Assembly (NCBI RefSeq): GCF_000009985.1
Contig: NC_007626.1
Location: 682,001 to 746,000 of the forward strand
Reading direction: 5' to 3'
From: Paramagnetospirillum magneticum AMB-1
GTDB taxonomy: Bacteria > Pseudomonadota > Alphaproteobacteria > Rhodospirillales > Magnetospirillaceae
Length of the DNA stretch: 64,000 bases
Positions 1-8,337 of this stretch are shown here, in pieces. The position numbers were made by a program, and so were the translations under genes. Positions within the stretch are counted from its first letter, which is position 1. Each line of letters starts with the position of its first letter. The notes beneath the pieces are model-generated. The model made no database searches. It saw nothing but the letters and a program-made list of their open reading frames with translations, and was not told the DNA's origin.

Positions 1-155
1 CCGATATTCTCAAATTCTATGCCGCCACCTTGCCCCAGCTCGGCTGGACGCGGGAAAGCGACCGGCTCTATCGCCGCGAGGCCGAGGCGCTGCGGCTGGA
101 AACCACCCAGGATCGCGCCGGGGTGACGCTGCGCTTCACCATTTCCCCCGAATGA
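1..155 (+). CDS. C-terminal end of an unrecognised protein (partial)
   Basis: An open frame enters from the left edge (first full codon at base 3) and stops at TGA 153-155. The visible 50 residues contain an aromatic segment FYAATLPQLGW followed by a charged stretch and end in TISPE. The tail resembles small conserved alphaproteobacterial proteins of unknown function, but too little is visible to name a family. It lies 24 bp upstream of the crotonase gene on the same strand and may share its transcript. Confidence 0.6.
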   Translation, partial: DILKFYAATLPQLGWTRESDRLYRREAEALRLETTQDRAGVTLRFTISPE

Positions 156-179
156 CACTCTAGACGAAGAGGAAAACCC

Positions 180-956
180 ATGGCTTTCGAGAACATCACC
201 GTCGAGACCCGCGGCAATGTCGGCGTGATTGCCCTGAACCGGCCCAAGGCCATGAACGCGCTCTGCGCCGCCCTGATTTCCGAGCTGGGCCAGGCGCTGG
301 ACGCCTTCGAGGCCGACGATTCCATCGGCGCCGTGGTGCTGACCGGTTCGGAAAAGGCCTTCGCGGCCGGTGCCGACATCAAGGAAATGGCGTCCAAGAG
401 CTACATGGACGTCTATCTCGCCAACTTCATCACCGACGGCTGGGAGCGTGTCACCAAGTGCCGCAAGCCCATCGTGGCGGCGGTGGCCGGCTTTGCCCTG
501 GGCGGCGGCTGCGAGATGGCCATGATGTGCGACTTCATCATCGCCGGCGACAATGCCAAGTTCGGCCAGCCCGAGATCACCATCGGCACCATCCCCGGCG
601 CGGGCGGCACCCAGCGCCTGACCCGCGCCGTGGGCAAGTCCAAGGCCATGGAGATGTGCCTTACCGGCCGCATGATGGACGCCGCCGAGGCCGAGCGCGC
701 CGGCCTGGTCAGCCGCATCGTGCCGGTGGCCGAGCTGCTGGACGAGGCCGTCAAGGCCGCCGGCAAGATCGCCTCGCTGTCGCGGCCCATCGTCATGCTG
801 TGCAAGGAATCGGTCAACGCCGCCTTCGAGACCACCCTGGCCCAGGGCGTCACCTTCGAGCGCCGCCTGTTCCATTCCACCTTCTCCACCGAGGATCAGA
901 AGGAAGGCATGGCCGCCTTCGTCGAAAAGCGCCCCGCCGCTTTCAAGAACCGTTGA
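180..956 (+). CDS. Enoyl-CoA hydratase (crotonase family)
   Basis: A 258-residue crotonase, the usual length. It should hydrate short-chain trans-2-enoyl-CoA to 3-hydroxyacyl-CoA in the cytoplasm, as in fatty-acid beta-oxidation or polyhydroxybutyrate metabolism. The oxyanion-hole region AAGADIKEM is at about residues 62-70. The two glutamates of the mitochondrial short-chain hydratase are present as E112 (GGGCEMAM) and E132 (GQPEITIG), 20 residues apart as in the rat enzyme. The C-terminal segment KESVNAAFE and the FVEKR ending also match that enzyme closely. The start ATG at 180 has a GAGGAAA ribosome site 7 bases upstream. A strong hairpin follows the stop. Confidence 0.95.
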   Translation: MAFENITVETRGNVGVIALNRPKAMNALCAALISELGQALDAFEADDSIGAVVLTGSEKAFAAGADIKEMASKSYMDVYLANFITDGWERVTKCRKPIVAAVAGFALGGGCEMAMMCDFIIAGDNAKFGQPEITIGTIPGAGGTQRLTRAVGKSKAMEMCLTGRMMDAAEAERAGLVSRIVPVAELLDEAVKAAGKIASLSRPIVMLCKESVNAAFETTLAQGVTFERRLFHSTFSTEDQKEGMAAFVEKRPAAFKNR

Positions 957-964
957 GTTTGTCG

Positions 965-992
965 CGGAGTCCGGCGAATCCGCCGGACTCCG
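965..992 (+). terminator. Hairpin after the crotonase gene
   Basis: A perfect 12-bp inverted repeat: CGGAGTCCGGCG at 965-976, loop AATC, CGCCGGACTCCG at 981-992. It starts 8 bases after the crotonase stop. There is no strong T-run, so termination may be weak. The stem contains two GANTC sites. Confidence 0.6.
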
Positions 993-1001
993 ATTCAACG
1001 C

Positions 1002-1030
1002 TTGACGACCTTCCGGCGCGGACATATAAA
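1002..1030 (+). promoter_or_regulatory. Sigma-70-type promoter of rpsT
   Basis: TTGACG (1002-1007) and TATAAA (1025-1030) are separated by 17 bp, close to the housekeeping sigma consensus. The -10 box lies 41 bp upstream of the rpsT ATG. Confidence 0.75.
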
Positions 1031-1071
1031 CGCGCCTTCGAATTTGCAACCGTGTTCCAAGGTTCTGATCC

Positions 1072-1344
1072 ATGGCCCATCATAAGTCGGCTAAGAAGCG
1101 CATCCGCCAGACCGAGCGTCGCACCGAGGTCAATCGCGCCCGCGTGAGCCGCATCCGCACCTACGTCAAGAAGGTCGAGCTTGCCATCGCCGGTGGCGAT
1201 TCCGCCGCCGCTCAGGCCGCTCTCCAGGAAGCTCAGCCCGAGCTGATGAAGGGTGCCCAGGCTGGTATCCTGCACAAGAACACCGCGTCGCGGAAGGTTT
1301 CGCGCCTCGTCGCCCGCGTCAAGGAGATGAAGTCGCTGGCCTAG
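1072..1344 (+). CDS. rpsT: 30S ribosomal protein S20
   Basis: A 90-residue basic protein of the exact S20 type: it begins MAHHKSAKKRIRQ, has the RTYVKKVE segment, and ends with the NTASRKVSRL motif before a short tail. S20 binds 16S rRNA during early 30S assembly. It has its own strong promoter upstream and an intrinsic terminator downstream, so it is probably monocistronic. rpsT immediately before dnaA is a common alphaproteobacterial arrangement. Confidence 0.97.
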   Translation: MAHHKSAKKRIRQTERRTEVNRARVSRIRTYVKKVELAIAGGDSAAAQAALQEAQPELMKGAQAGILHKNTASRKVSRLVARVKEMKSLA

Positions 1345-1374
1345 TGCCAACGGCTTAATATCCTTAAGAATTTC

Positions 1375-1409
1375 AAGGGCCGCGCTGCTTGCGCGGCCCT
1401 TGTCGTTTT
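1375..1409 (+). terminator. Intrinsic terminator of rpsT
   Basis: An 11-bp perfect stem (AAGGGCCGCGC 1375-1385, GCGCGGCCCTT 1391-1401) with a 5-base loop is followed by a T-rich stretch ending in TTTT at 1406-1409. It lies 30 bp after the rpsT stop. Confidence 0.85.
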
Positions 1410-1847
1410 GGCGATTTGGGGCGGAATCACGAGTCCTGAATTGCAAGCAAAAAATTTTCCATGTTCGCGTTCCGATCTCGTTGCGAGTCGACGGGAGGCT
1501 CGGTAGAGTCGCGAACCTCGCTGGCCGCAATAAAGTGGCGCCGCGAAATCAATAGAATTTTGCCTTTTTTATTTGTTTTCTGCTTCGCATGACTATGTGA
1601 AGCGGTTCACATCGTGTTGATGACTTTTTGTAATATGGTTTGATGGTCATATTTACAGAGGGGGTCGCAAAAGAGTATGACTCTGCGCGGCCGGTATCAG
1701 GGCGGTCGGACGCATGCGGACGGGACCTTCGGGACCCGAGGGAGGGGAGCCCAGCGCATGGCGCCAACGAAGGTGAAAAGAGGGACGGTGTCGTGAGCAA
1801 GGTTTCACGGCGCTGTGGGGCGTTTGGTTAAGGATTCGGGGACGGCG
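1410..1847. promoter_or_regulatory. dnaA upstream region, AT-rich, GANTC-dense
   Basis: This 440-bp stretch holds no convincing gene. It has an AT-rich core (about 1550-1665) and a short inverted repeat ATGTGAA-GCGG-TTCACAT at 1595-1612 that could be an operator. It also has six GANTC sites, the CcrM methylation target, at 1424, 1431, 1485, 1506, 1679 and 1833. I found no clear cluster of TTATCCACA-type DnaA boxes, so replication-origin function is not supported by eye. It must contain the dnaA promoter. Confidence 0.5.
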
Positions 1848-3248
1848 ATGGCAAAGTCTGAGTGGGATCGTGTGAAGGTCAGGCTGAAGGACGAGGTCGG
1901 CGACGCAGCCTATCGCTCCTGGCTGCGCCCCATCACCCTGCATGACATGAGTGAGGATGCCGTCAAGCTTGCCCTTCCCACCCGTTTCATGCGCGATTGG
2001 GTCAACACCCATTATGCCGAGCGGATCCGGACCCTGTGGGGAGCCGAGAACCCGGCCATCCGCAACGTTGAGATCGTGGTCGAAGCCGCCCGCGCCGTCT
2101 CCGTTGCCCAGAATGCCGCCAAGGCCTCCGTCGCCAAGGTCGTCCCGTCTCCCGCCGCCGCGCCGGTCCGCGCCGCCGCCGCGCCCTGTGCCCCCGCCGC
2201 CGCGCCCAACGCCGACAACGACGAACTGGGCGCGCCGCTGGACAATCGGTTCACCTTCAAGAATTTCGTGGTGGGCAAGCCCAACGAATTCGCCTGGGCC
2301 GCCGCCCGGCGCGTCGCCGAGGCCGATCAGGTCTCGTTCAATCCGCTGTTCCTGTACGGTGGTGTCGGCCTGGGCAAGACCCACCTGATGCACGCCATCG
2401 CCCACCACATCCGCGAGCGCAACCCCGAGCGCAGCGTGCTGTACCTCTCGGCCGAGAAGTTCATGTACCGCTTCATCCGGGCGCTGCGCGGCCAGGACAC
2501 CATGTCGTTCAAGGAACAGTTCCGCTCCGTCGACGTGCTGATGATCGACGACGTGCAGTTCATCGCCGGCAAGGACGCCACCCAGGAAGAGTTCTTCCAT
2601 ACCTTCAACGCCCTGGTGGACCAGGGGCGCCAGATCGTCATCTCGGCCGACAAGTCGCCCAGCGACCTGGAAGGCATCGAGGAGCGCCTGCGCTCGCGCA
2701 TGGCCTGCGGCCTGGTGGCCGACATCCACGCCACCACCTACGAGCTGCGCCTGGGAATCCTGCACTCCAAGGCCGAGCAGATGGGGGTCCTGGTGCCCCA
2801 GAAGGTCATGGAATTCCTGGCCCACAAGATCATCTCCAATGTCCGCGAGCTGGAGGGTGCCCTGAACCGGGTCGTCGCCCATTCCCAGCTGGTGGGGCGC
2901 GCCATCACGCTCGAGACCACCCAGGAGGTGCTGCACGACCTGCTGCGCGCCTCGGATCGCCGGATCACCATCGAGGAGATCCAGAAGAAGGTGGCCGAGC
3001 ACTTCACCATCAAGCTGGCGGAAATGTCCTCGGCCCGGCGTTCGCGCCAGGTGGCCCGGCCCCGCCAGATCGCCATGTATCTGGCCAAGCAGCTCACCTC
3101 GCGCTCGCTGCCCGAGATCGGCCGCAAGTTCGGCGGACGCGACCACACCACCGTCATGCACGCGGTGAAAAAGGTCGAGGAGCTGAAGGAGTGCGACCAG
3201 AACTTCGCCGAGGATGTGGAACTGCTGCGCCGCATGCTGCAGGGCTGA
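1848..3248 (+). CDS. dnaA: Chromosomal replication initiator DnaA
   Basis: A 466-residue DnaA with all four domains. Domain I is at the N-terminus (W-D-R-V-K-V-R-L... SWLRPI). The linker is rich in Ala and Pro (about residues 85-125). The AAA+ ATPase has Walker A GGVGLGKTH from about residue 171 and Walker B VLMIDDVQF. The C-terminal DNA-binding domain carries the DnaA signature GGRDHTTVMHAV at about 429-440. ATP-DnaA opens the origin and acts as a transcription factor. I chose ATG 1848 (MAKSEWDRV) because the protein aligns from there and GGGG lies about 7 bases upstream; an in-frame GTG at 1815 would add 11 residues. The GANTC-rich upstream region suggests CcrM-linked control as in Caulobacter. 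Confidence 0.97.
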   Translation: MAKSEWDRVKVRLKDEVGDAAYRSWLRPITLHDMSEDAVKLALPTRFMRDWVNTHYAERIRTLWGAENPAIRNVEIVVEAARAVSVAQNAAKASVAKVVPSPAAAPVRAAAAPCAPAAAPNADNDELGAPLDNRFTFKNFVVGKPNEFAWAAARRVAEADQVSFNPLFLYGGVGLGKTHLMHAIAHHIRERNPERSVLYLSAEKFMYRFIRALRGQDTMSFKEQFRSVDVLMIDDVQFIAGKDATQEEFFHTFNALVDQGRQIVISADKSPSDLEGIEERLRSRMACGLVADIHATTYELRLGILHSKAEQMGVLVPQKVMEFLAHKIISNVRELEGALNRVVAHSQLVGRAITLETTQEVLHDLLRASDRRITIEEIQKKVAEHFTIKLAEMSSARRSRQVARPRQIAMYLAKQLTSRSLPEIGRKFGGRDHTTVMHAVKKVEELKECDQNFAEDVELLRRMLQG

Positions 3249-3293
3249 CTCTTCCTCCCGAAATCGCTTTTGGACTCCGGCGCCTGTGATATA

Positions 3294-3320
3294 CTGCCCA
3301 GCCCTGCCTCAGGGGGGCAG
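3294..3320 (+). promoter_or_regulatory. Hairpin in the dnaA-dnaN gap
   Basis: CTGCCC (3294-3299) pairs with GGGCAG (3315-3320), and CCCTG (3302-3306) pairs with CAGGG (3310-3314), giving an 11-bp stem with an AG bulge and a CCT loop. The 3' arm contains the AGGGGGG run that is the best ribosome-binding candidate for the upstream dnaN start. The hairpin could therefore attenuate readthrough from dnaA or mask dnaN translation. It lacks a T-tract. Confidence 0.5.
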
Positions 3321-3352
3321 TAACGAATCATATGGGTAGTCAGAAAAGCGCC

Positions 3353-4471
3353 ATGAAACTGACCATCGAGCGCGCCGCGCTGTTGAAGTCGCTGGCCCAC
3401 GTCCAGAGCGTCGTCGAGCGCCGCACCACCATTCCGATCCTGTCCAACGTCAAGCTCGAGGGCCGTGGAGGCCTTCTGTCGCTGAACGCCACCGACATGG
3501 ATCTCGACATCATCGAGGCGGTGCCCGCCGATGTGGTGCGCCCCGGCGCGACCACGGCCCCGGCCCACACCTTCTACGAGATCGTGCGCAAGCTGCCCGA
3601 CGGCAGCCAGGTGGAGATCGAGCACGACGCCGAAAGCGGTCAGCTGACCCTGCGCTCGGGCCGGTCCAAGTTCTCGCTGGCCTGCCTGCCGGTGGAGGAC
3701 TTCCCCGTCCTGTCCGGGGGCGAGCTGCCGTTCACCTTCTCGCTCAGCGCCGCCGAGCTGAAGACCCTGATCGACCGCACCCGCTTCGCCATCTCGACGG
3801 AAGAGACGCGCTACTATCTCAACGGCATCTACCTGCATGCCGCCGCCAGCGACGGCGTCGACGTGCTGCGGGCCGTGGCCACCGACGGTCATCGTCTGGC
3901 CCGGGTGGAGATCACCCTGCCCAGCGGCGCCGCTGGCATGCCGGGCATCATCGTGCCGCGCAAGACCGTGGCCGAGATCCGCAAGCTGATCGACGAGACC
4001 GACGGCGAGATCACCGTCTCCCTCTCCGAAACCAAGCTGAAATTCGCCTTCGGCGACGCCGTGCTGACCTCCAAGCTGATCGACGGCACCTTCCCCGATT
4101 ACGAACGGGTGATCCCCGCCGACAACGACAAGGTGCTGGTGGTCGACTGCAAGAGCTTCGCCCAGGCCGTGGACCGCGTCTCGGCCATCTCCACCGAGAA
4201 GAGCCGCGCCATCAAGCTGGCCCTGGAAAAGGGCAGCGCCACGCTGTCGGCCTCCAGTGCCGAGAACGGCAGCGCCGTGGAGGAGATCGAGGCCGATTAC
4301 ACCTCCACCCCGCTGGAGATCGGCTTCAACTCGCGCTACCTGATGGACATCCTGGCCCAGGTGGAGGGCGACACCGCCCGCTTCGCCATGGCCGACGCCG
4401 CCTCGCCCACCGTGGTGCGCGAGATGACCGATGGCGGCGCCATCTACGTGCTGATGCCCATGAGGGTGTGA
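3353..4471 (+). CDS. dnaN: DNA polymerase III beta subunit (sliding clamp)
   Basis: A 372-residue beta clamp, full length. It begins MKLTIERAALLKSLAHVQSVVERR, which matches the first helix of the family, and ends with the clamp C-terminal signature YVLMPMRV. The three repeated clamp domains are intact and a dimer would encircle DNA to tether polymerase III. I chose ATG 3353 on homology; an in-frame ATG at 3332 adds seven residues. It sits between dnaA and recF, and its stop overlaps the GTG start proposed for recF. Confidence 0.96.
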   Translation: MKLTIERAALLKSLAHVQSVVERRTTIPILSNVKLEGRGGLLSLNATDMDLDIIEAVPADVVRPGATTAPAHTFYEIVRKLPDGSQVEIEHDAESGQLTLRSGRSKFSLACLPVEDFPVLSGGELPFTFSLSAAELKTLIDRTRFAISTEETRYYLNGIYLHAAASDGVDVLRAVATDGHRLARVEITLPSGAAGMPGIIVPRKTVAEIRKLIDETDGEITVSLSETKLKFAFGDAVLTSKLIDGTFPDYERVIPADNDKVLVVDCKSFAQAVDRVSAISTEKSRAIKLALEKGSATLSASSAENGSAVEEIEADYTSTPLEIGFNSRYLMDILAQVEGDTARFAMADAASPTVVREMTDGGAIYVLMPMRV

Positions 4472-5652
4472 TCGGCGATCGGGTGGCCCAGGCGGAACCG
4501 GTGGCGCGGCCGGCGGTGCGCCGCCTGACGCTGGCGGATTTCCGCTGTTACCGGACGCTGCGTCTCGAGACGGATTCCCGGCCGGTGGTGCTGACCGGCG
4601 CCAACGGGGCCGGCAAGACCAATATTCTCGAGGCCTTGTCCTTCCTGGTTCCCGGTCGCGGCTTGCGCCGGGCCGGGGCGGCGGACATCACCCGCCACGG
4701 CCTTGCCGCCGGATCGCCCTGGGCGGTGGCGGCCACCCTGGACGGGCCGGCGGGGCGGGTGGAGATCGGAACGGGCCGCGAGGCCGGGCACGAACGGCGC
4801 TCGGTCCGCATCGACGGCAAGCCGGCCAAGCCCGGTGATCTGGCCGGACTGGTTTCGGCGCTGTGGCTGACCCCGGCCATGGATCGCCTGTTCATCGAGG
4901 GGGCGAGCGGACGGCGGCGCTTTCTCGACCGTCTGGTGTTCGGGCTGGTGCCCGGTCACGGTGCCGAAGCGGGGGCCTACGAGCACGCCATGCGCGAGCG
5001 CACCCGTCTGTTGCGGGCGGCCCGCGACGGCGGTCCCAGGGTCGATCCCGCCTGGATGGCGGCGCTGGAAGAGGGCATGGCCCGCCACGGCACCAGGGTG
5101 GCCCTGGCCCGGGTGGAGAGCATCCGCCGCCTGGACGAGGCTTGCCGCGCCGGGCTGGGGCCATTTCCCGCCGCCGGTCTGGCGGTGGAGGGCGAGATTG
5201 AGGGCTGGCTGGCCGGGGGATTGTCCCCCGACGAGGCCGAGGAGAGGTTCAGGGGCGCGCTGCGAGTCGCGCGCGCGCGCGACGAGGCGGCCGGGGCCGC
5301 CACCATGGGGCCGCATCGCTCGGACCTGATGGTGCGCCACGTGCCCAAGGATTTGCCGGCGGGGCAATGTTCCACCGGCGAGCAGAAGGCGGTCCTGGTG
5401 TCCATCGTCCTGGCCCAGGGCCGGGTCCAGGACCAGAGTGGCGGCCGGGCGCCGCTGCTGCTGCTGGACGAGGTGGCGGCCCATCTGGACGAGGTCCGGA
5501 GGGCGGCTTTGTTCGATGAGCTTTGCGCCCTCAAGGCCCAGAGCTGGATGACCGGAACCGACGCGATGCTGTTCGCCGGTTTCGGCGAGAGGGCCCAGTT
5601 TTTTCGGGTGACGGACGCCACCGTCGCTCCTGAAGAGGTAATGACGTTATGA
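4468..5652 (+). CDS. recF: DNA replication and repair protein RecF
   Basis: A 394-residue SMC-like ATPase. Walker A GANGAGKTN is at residues 44-52, the ABC-type signature appears as STGEQKAVL, and Walker B is LLLLDEVAAHLD near the C-terminus. RecF loads RecA at single-strand gaps with RecO and RecR. The GTG start at 4468 overlaps the dnaN stop by four bases; downstream in-frame GTGs at 4483 and 4501 are alternatives, since family similarity begins at VRRLTLADFRCYR. The stop overlaps the gyrB ATG (ATGA), so the genes are probably translationally coupled. Confidence 0.95.
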   Translation: MIGDRVAQAEPVARPAVRRLTLADFRCYRTLRLETDSRPVVLTGANGAGKTNILEALSFLVPGRGLRRAGAADITRHGLAAGSPWAVAATLDGPAGRVEIGTGREAGHERRSVRIDGKPAKPGDLAGLVSALWLTPAMDRLFIEGASGRRRFLDRLVFGLVPGHGAEAGAYEHAMRERTRLLRAARDGGPRVDPAWMAALEEGMARHGTRVALARVESIRRLDEACRAGLGPFPAAGLAVEGEIEGWLAGGLSPDEAEERFRGALRVARARDEAAGAATMGPHRSDLMVRHVPKDLPAGQCSTGEQKAVLVSIVLAQGRVQDQSGGRAPLLLLDEVAAHLDEVRRAALFDELCALKAQSWMTGTDAMLFAGFGERAQFFRVTDATVAPEEVMTL

Positions 5653-8099
5653 GCACCGAACCCATGATCCCCAACGATCCCCACGCCAGCGCGAACGGAG
5701 CCGAGGAATACGGCGCCGGCTCGATCCAGGTGCTGCGAGGTCTGGAGGCGGTGCGCAAGCGTCCCGGCATGTATATCGGCGACACCGACGACGGGTCGGG
5801 CCTGCATCGCATGATCTACGAGGCGGTGGACAACGCCGTCGACGAGATCATGAACGGCTTCGGCGACCGCTGCGACGTGGTGCTGAACGCCGACGGCTCG
5901 GTGCTGGTCACCGATAACGGCCGCGGCATCCCCGTGGACATCCACCCCGAGGAAGGCATCTCGGCGGCCGAAGTGGCCCTGACCAAGCTGCATGCCGGCG
6001 GCAAGTTCGAGCAGAACTCCAACCGCATCTCGTCGGGCCTGCACGGCGTCGGCATCTCGGTGGTCAACGCCCTGTCGGAATGGCTGGAACTGCGCATCTG
6101 GCGCCACGGCAAGGAGCACTTCATGCGCTTCCGCCACGGCGAGCCCGAGGCGCCGCTGGCGGTGGTCGGCGAATGCGGTGACCGCACCGGCACCCAGGTG
6201 GTGTTCCTGCCGTCCAAGGGCACCTTCTCCCACACGGATTTCGACTTCGACACGGTGGAGCACCGGCTGCGCGAACTGGCCTTCCTCAACTCGCGCGCCA
6301 CCCTGCTGATCAAGGACGAGCGTCACGCCGAAACTCGCGAGGCCCTGCTGCACTATGAAGGCGGCGTCCAGGCCTTCGTCCAGTGGCTGGACCGCTCCAA
6401 GGAGGCGCTGCACGCCCCCATCCTGATCGCCGCCGAGAAGGACGTGGTACGGCTGGAACTGTCTATGGAATGGACCGACAGCTACCACGAGACCTGTCTG
6501 TGCTTCACCAACAACGTGCCGCAGAAGGATGGCGGCACCCATCTGGCCGGCTTTCGCGCCGCCTTGACCCGCACCATCAACGCCTATGCCAATGATTCCG
6601 GCATCGCCAAGAAGGAAAAGGTCAATCTGGCCGGCGACGACATGCGCGAGGGCCTGACCTGCGTGCTGTCGGTGAAGATGCCCGACCCCAAGTTCTCGTC
6701 CCAGGCCAAGGAGAAGCTGGTCTCCTCCGAAGTGCGGCCGCTGGTGGAGAACCTGGTGGGCGAAAAGCTGGCCGAGTGGTTCGAGGAACACCCGGCCGAG
6801 GCCCGCAAGGTGGTCACCAAGGTGGTCGAGGCCGCCGCCGCCCGCGAGGCGGCGCGCAAGGCCCGCGAACTGACCCGGCGCAAGGGCGTGCTCGACATCG
6901 CCACCTTGCCGGGCAAGCTGGCCGATTGCCAGGAACGCGACCCGGCCCTGTCCGAACTGTTCATCGTCGAGGGTGACTCGGCCGGCGGCTCCGCCAAGCA
7001 GGGGCGCAACCGCGCCAACCAGGCCATCCTGCCGCTGAAGGGCAAGATCCTCAATGTGGAGCGCGCCCGCTTCGACAAGATGCTGTCCTCGGCCGAGATC
7101 GGCACCCTGATCGCCGCCATGGGCACCGGCATTGGGCGCGAGGACTTCAATGTCGACAAGGCGCGCTACCACAAGATCATCATCATGACCGACGCCGACG
7201 TGGACGGTTCCCACATCCGTACCCTGCTGCTGACCTTCTTCTATCGCCAGATGCCGGCGCTGATCGAGCGCGGCTATCTCTACATCGCCCAGCCGCCGCT
7301 CTACCGCGCCAAGCGCGGGCAGTCCGAGGTCTATCTCAAGGATGACCGCGCCCTGGAGGAATACCTCATCGATGGCGGTCTGGCCGATGCGGTGCTGCGC
7401 ATGGCCGACGGCACCCAGCTGGCGTCCATCGACCTGCGCGCCCTGGTGGAGCAGGCCCGTTCGGTGCGGAACCTGCTGACTCCGCTGAGCCGGCGCGTGC
7501 CGCTCAAGCTGGTCGAGCAGGCGGCCATCGCCGACGCCCTGGATTCCAGCCTGCTGACCGACGCGGTGCGTGGCCCGGCCATCGTGCAAGGATTGGCCCA
7601 GCGGCTCGACGCGCTGGAAACCCATCTGGAGCGCGGCTGGACCGGCACCTGGGTGGAAGGCGATGGCTACACCTTCTCGCGCACCCTGCGCGGCGTGACC
7701 GAGACCCATGCCCTGGATTCGGCGGTGATCCGTTCGGCCGAGGCCCGGCGCCTGCACGAACTGGCCCCGCGCCTGCGCGAGACCTTCGACCGCCCCGCCG
7801 CCCTGATGGTCCGGGAACGGGAAACCGTGCTGTCCGGCCCCGTGGCCCTGGTCACCGCCGTGATGGAACAAGGCCGCCGCGGCATCGCCATCCAGCGCTA
7901 CAAGGGGCTGGGCGAGATGAACCCGGAACAGCTGTGGGAAACCACTCTGGACCCCCAGGCCCGCTCGCTGCTGCAGGTCAAGGTGGCCCAGGCCGACGAC
8001 GCCGAACAAGTGTTCTCCACCCTGATGGGCGACGTGGTCGAGCCCCGCCGCGACTTCATCCAGACCAACGCCCTGAAGGTTTCCAATCTGGACGTTTAG
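5649..8099 (+). CDS. gyrB: DNA gyrase subunit B
   Basis: An 816-residue type IIA topoisomerase subunit that, with GyrA, introduces negative supercoils using ATP. It has a GHKL ATPase domain (RKRPGMYIGDTDDG, EAVDNAVDE, GLHGVGISVVNALS), the transducer domain, and a TOPRIM domain with EGDSAGGSAKQGR from about residue 441 and DADVDGSH at about 515-522. The C-terminus has the QRYKGLGEMNPEQLWETT motif. It overlaps recF by four bases and is followed by a strong terminator that is itself part of a longer repeat. Confidence 0.98.
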   Translation: MSTEPMIPNDPHASANGAEEYGAGSIQVLRGLEAVRKRPGMYIGDTDDGSGLHRMIYEAVDNAVDEIMNGFGDRCDVVLNADGSVLVTDNGRGIPVDIHPEEGISAAEVALTKLHAGGKFEQNSNRISSGLHGVGISVVNALSEWLELRIWRHGKEHFMRFRHGEPEAPLAVVGECGDRTGTQVVFLPSKGTFSHTDFDFDTVEHRLRELAFLNSRATLLIKDERHAETREALLHYEGGVQAFVQWLDRSKEALHAPILIAAEKDVVRLELSMEWTDSYHETCLCFTNNVPQKDGGTHLAGFRAALTRTINAYANDSGIAKKEKVNLAGDDMREGLTCVLSVKMPDPKFSSQAKEKLVSSEVRPLVENLVGEKLAEWFEEHPAEARKVVTKVVEAAAAREAARKARELTRRKGVLDIATLPGKLADCQERDPALSELFIVEGDSAGGSAKQGRNRANQAILPLKGKILNVERARFDKMLSSAEIGTLIAAMGTGIGREDFNVDKARYHKIIIMTDADVDGSHIRTLLLTFFYRQMPALIERGYLYIAQPPLYRAKRGQSEVYLKDDRALEEYLIDGGLADAVLRMADGTQLASIDLRALVEQARSVRNLLTPLSRRVPLKLVEQAAIADALDSSLLTDAVRGPAIVQGLAQRLDALETHLERGWTGTWVEGDGYTFSRTLRGVTETHALDSAVIRSAEARRLHELAPRLRETFDRPAALMVRERETVLSGPVALVTAVMEQGRRGIAIQRYKGLGEMNPEQLWETTLDPQARSLLQVKVAQADDAEQVFSTLMGDVVEPRRDFIQTNALKVSNLDV

Positions 8100-8103
8100 T
8101 GTC

Positions 8104-8268
8104 TGTCGGGTGACGCATAACCCGCAAACGCGACCCATAACGCGCTAATTCTTGACGCGTAAAATGCAAAGGCCGCCCCGGATGGGGCGGCCTTTGGTGC
8201 TTCCTTAAGTCCGCATCGCTGGCGATGGGGCTGTCTTCAGCCCCTTCTTGCGATCCGGAATGACCGGG
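8104..8268. repeat. Direct repeat copy 1 (gyrB 3' region)
   Basis: This roughly 165-bp segment recurs in the same orientation at 10468-10630. Both copies begin TGTCGGGTGAC, share CGCAAACGCGACCCATAACG, contain the same GGCCGCCCC hairpin, and continue through ATCGCTGGCGATGG to GAATGACCGGG. The first 100 bp are nearly identical and the second half is more diverged. A shorter third relative lies at about 13457-13515. Confidence 0.85.
8168..8195 (+). terminator. Intrinsic terminator of gyrB
   Basis: A 12-bp perfect stem: AAAGGCCGCCCC (8168-8179), loop GGAT, GGGGCGGCCTTT (8184-8195). It lies 69 bp after the gyrB stop. The flanking A's and T's would make it work in both directions. An identical hairpin occurs at 10532-10559. 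Confidence 0.8.
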
Positions 8269-8337
8269 TTGGGCCGGGAGGGGAAAGGCGGGTTCGGACA
8301 AGGGGTCGGCAATGCGACGTTTCAAAAAAGTACAGTG

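Noticed and set aside
1410..1847. Replication origin next to dnaA
   Set aside because: No clear cluster of DnaA boxes was found by eye, and alphaproteobacterial origins are often elsewhere. A box search and GC-skew plot would decide.
4977..8138. A 1053-codon minus-strand frame
   Set aside because: It is antisense to recF and gyrB; low-complexity shadow sequence.
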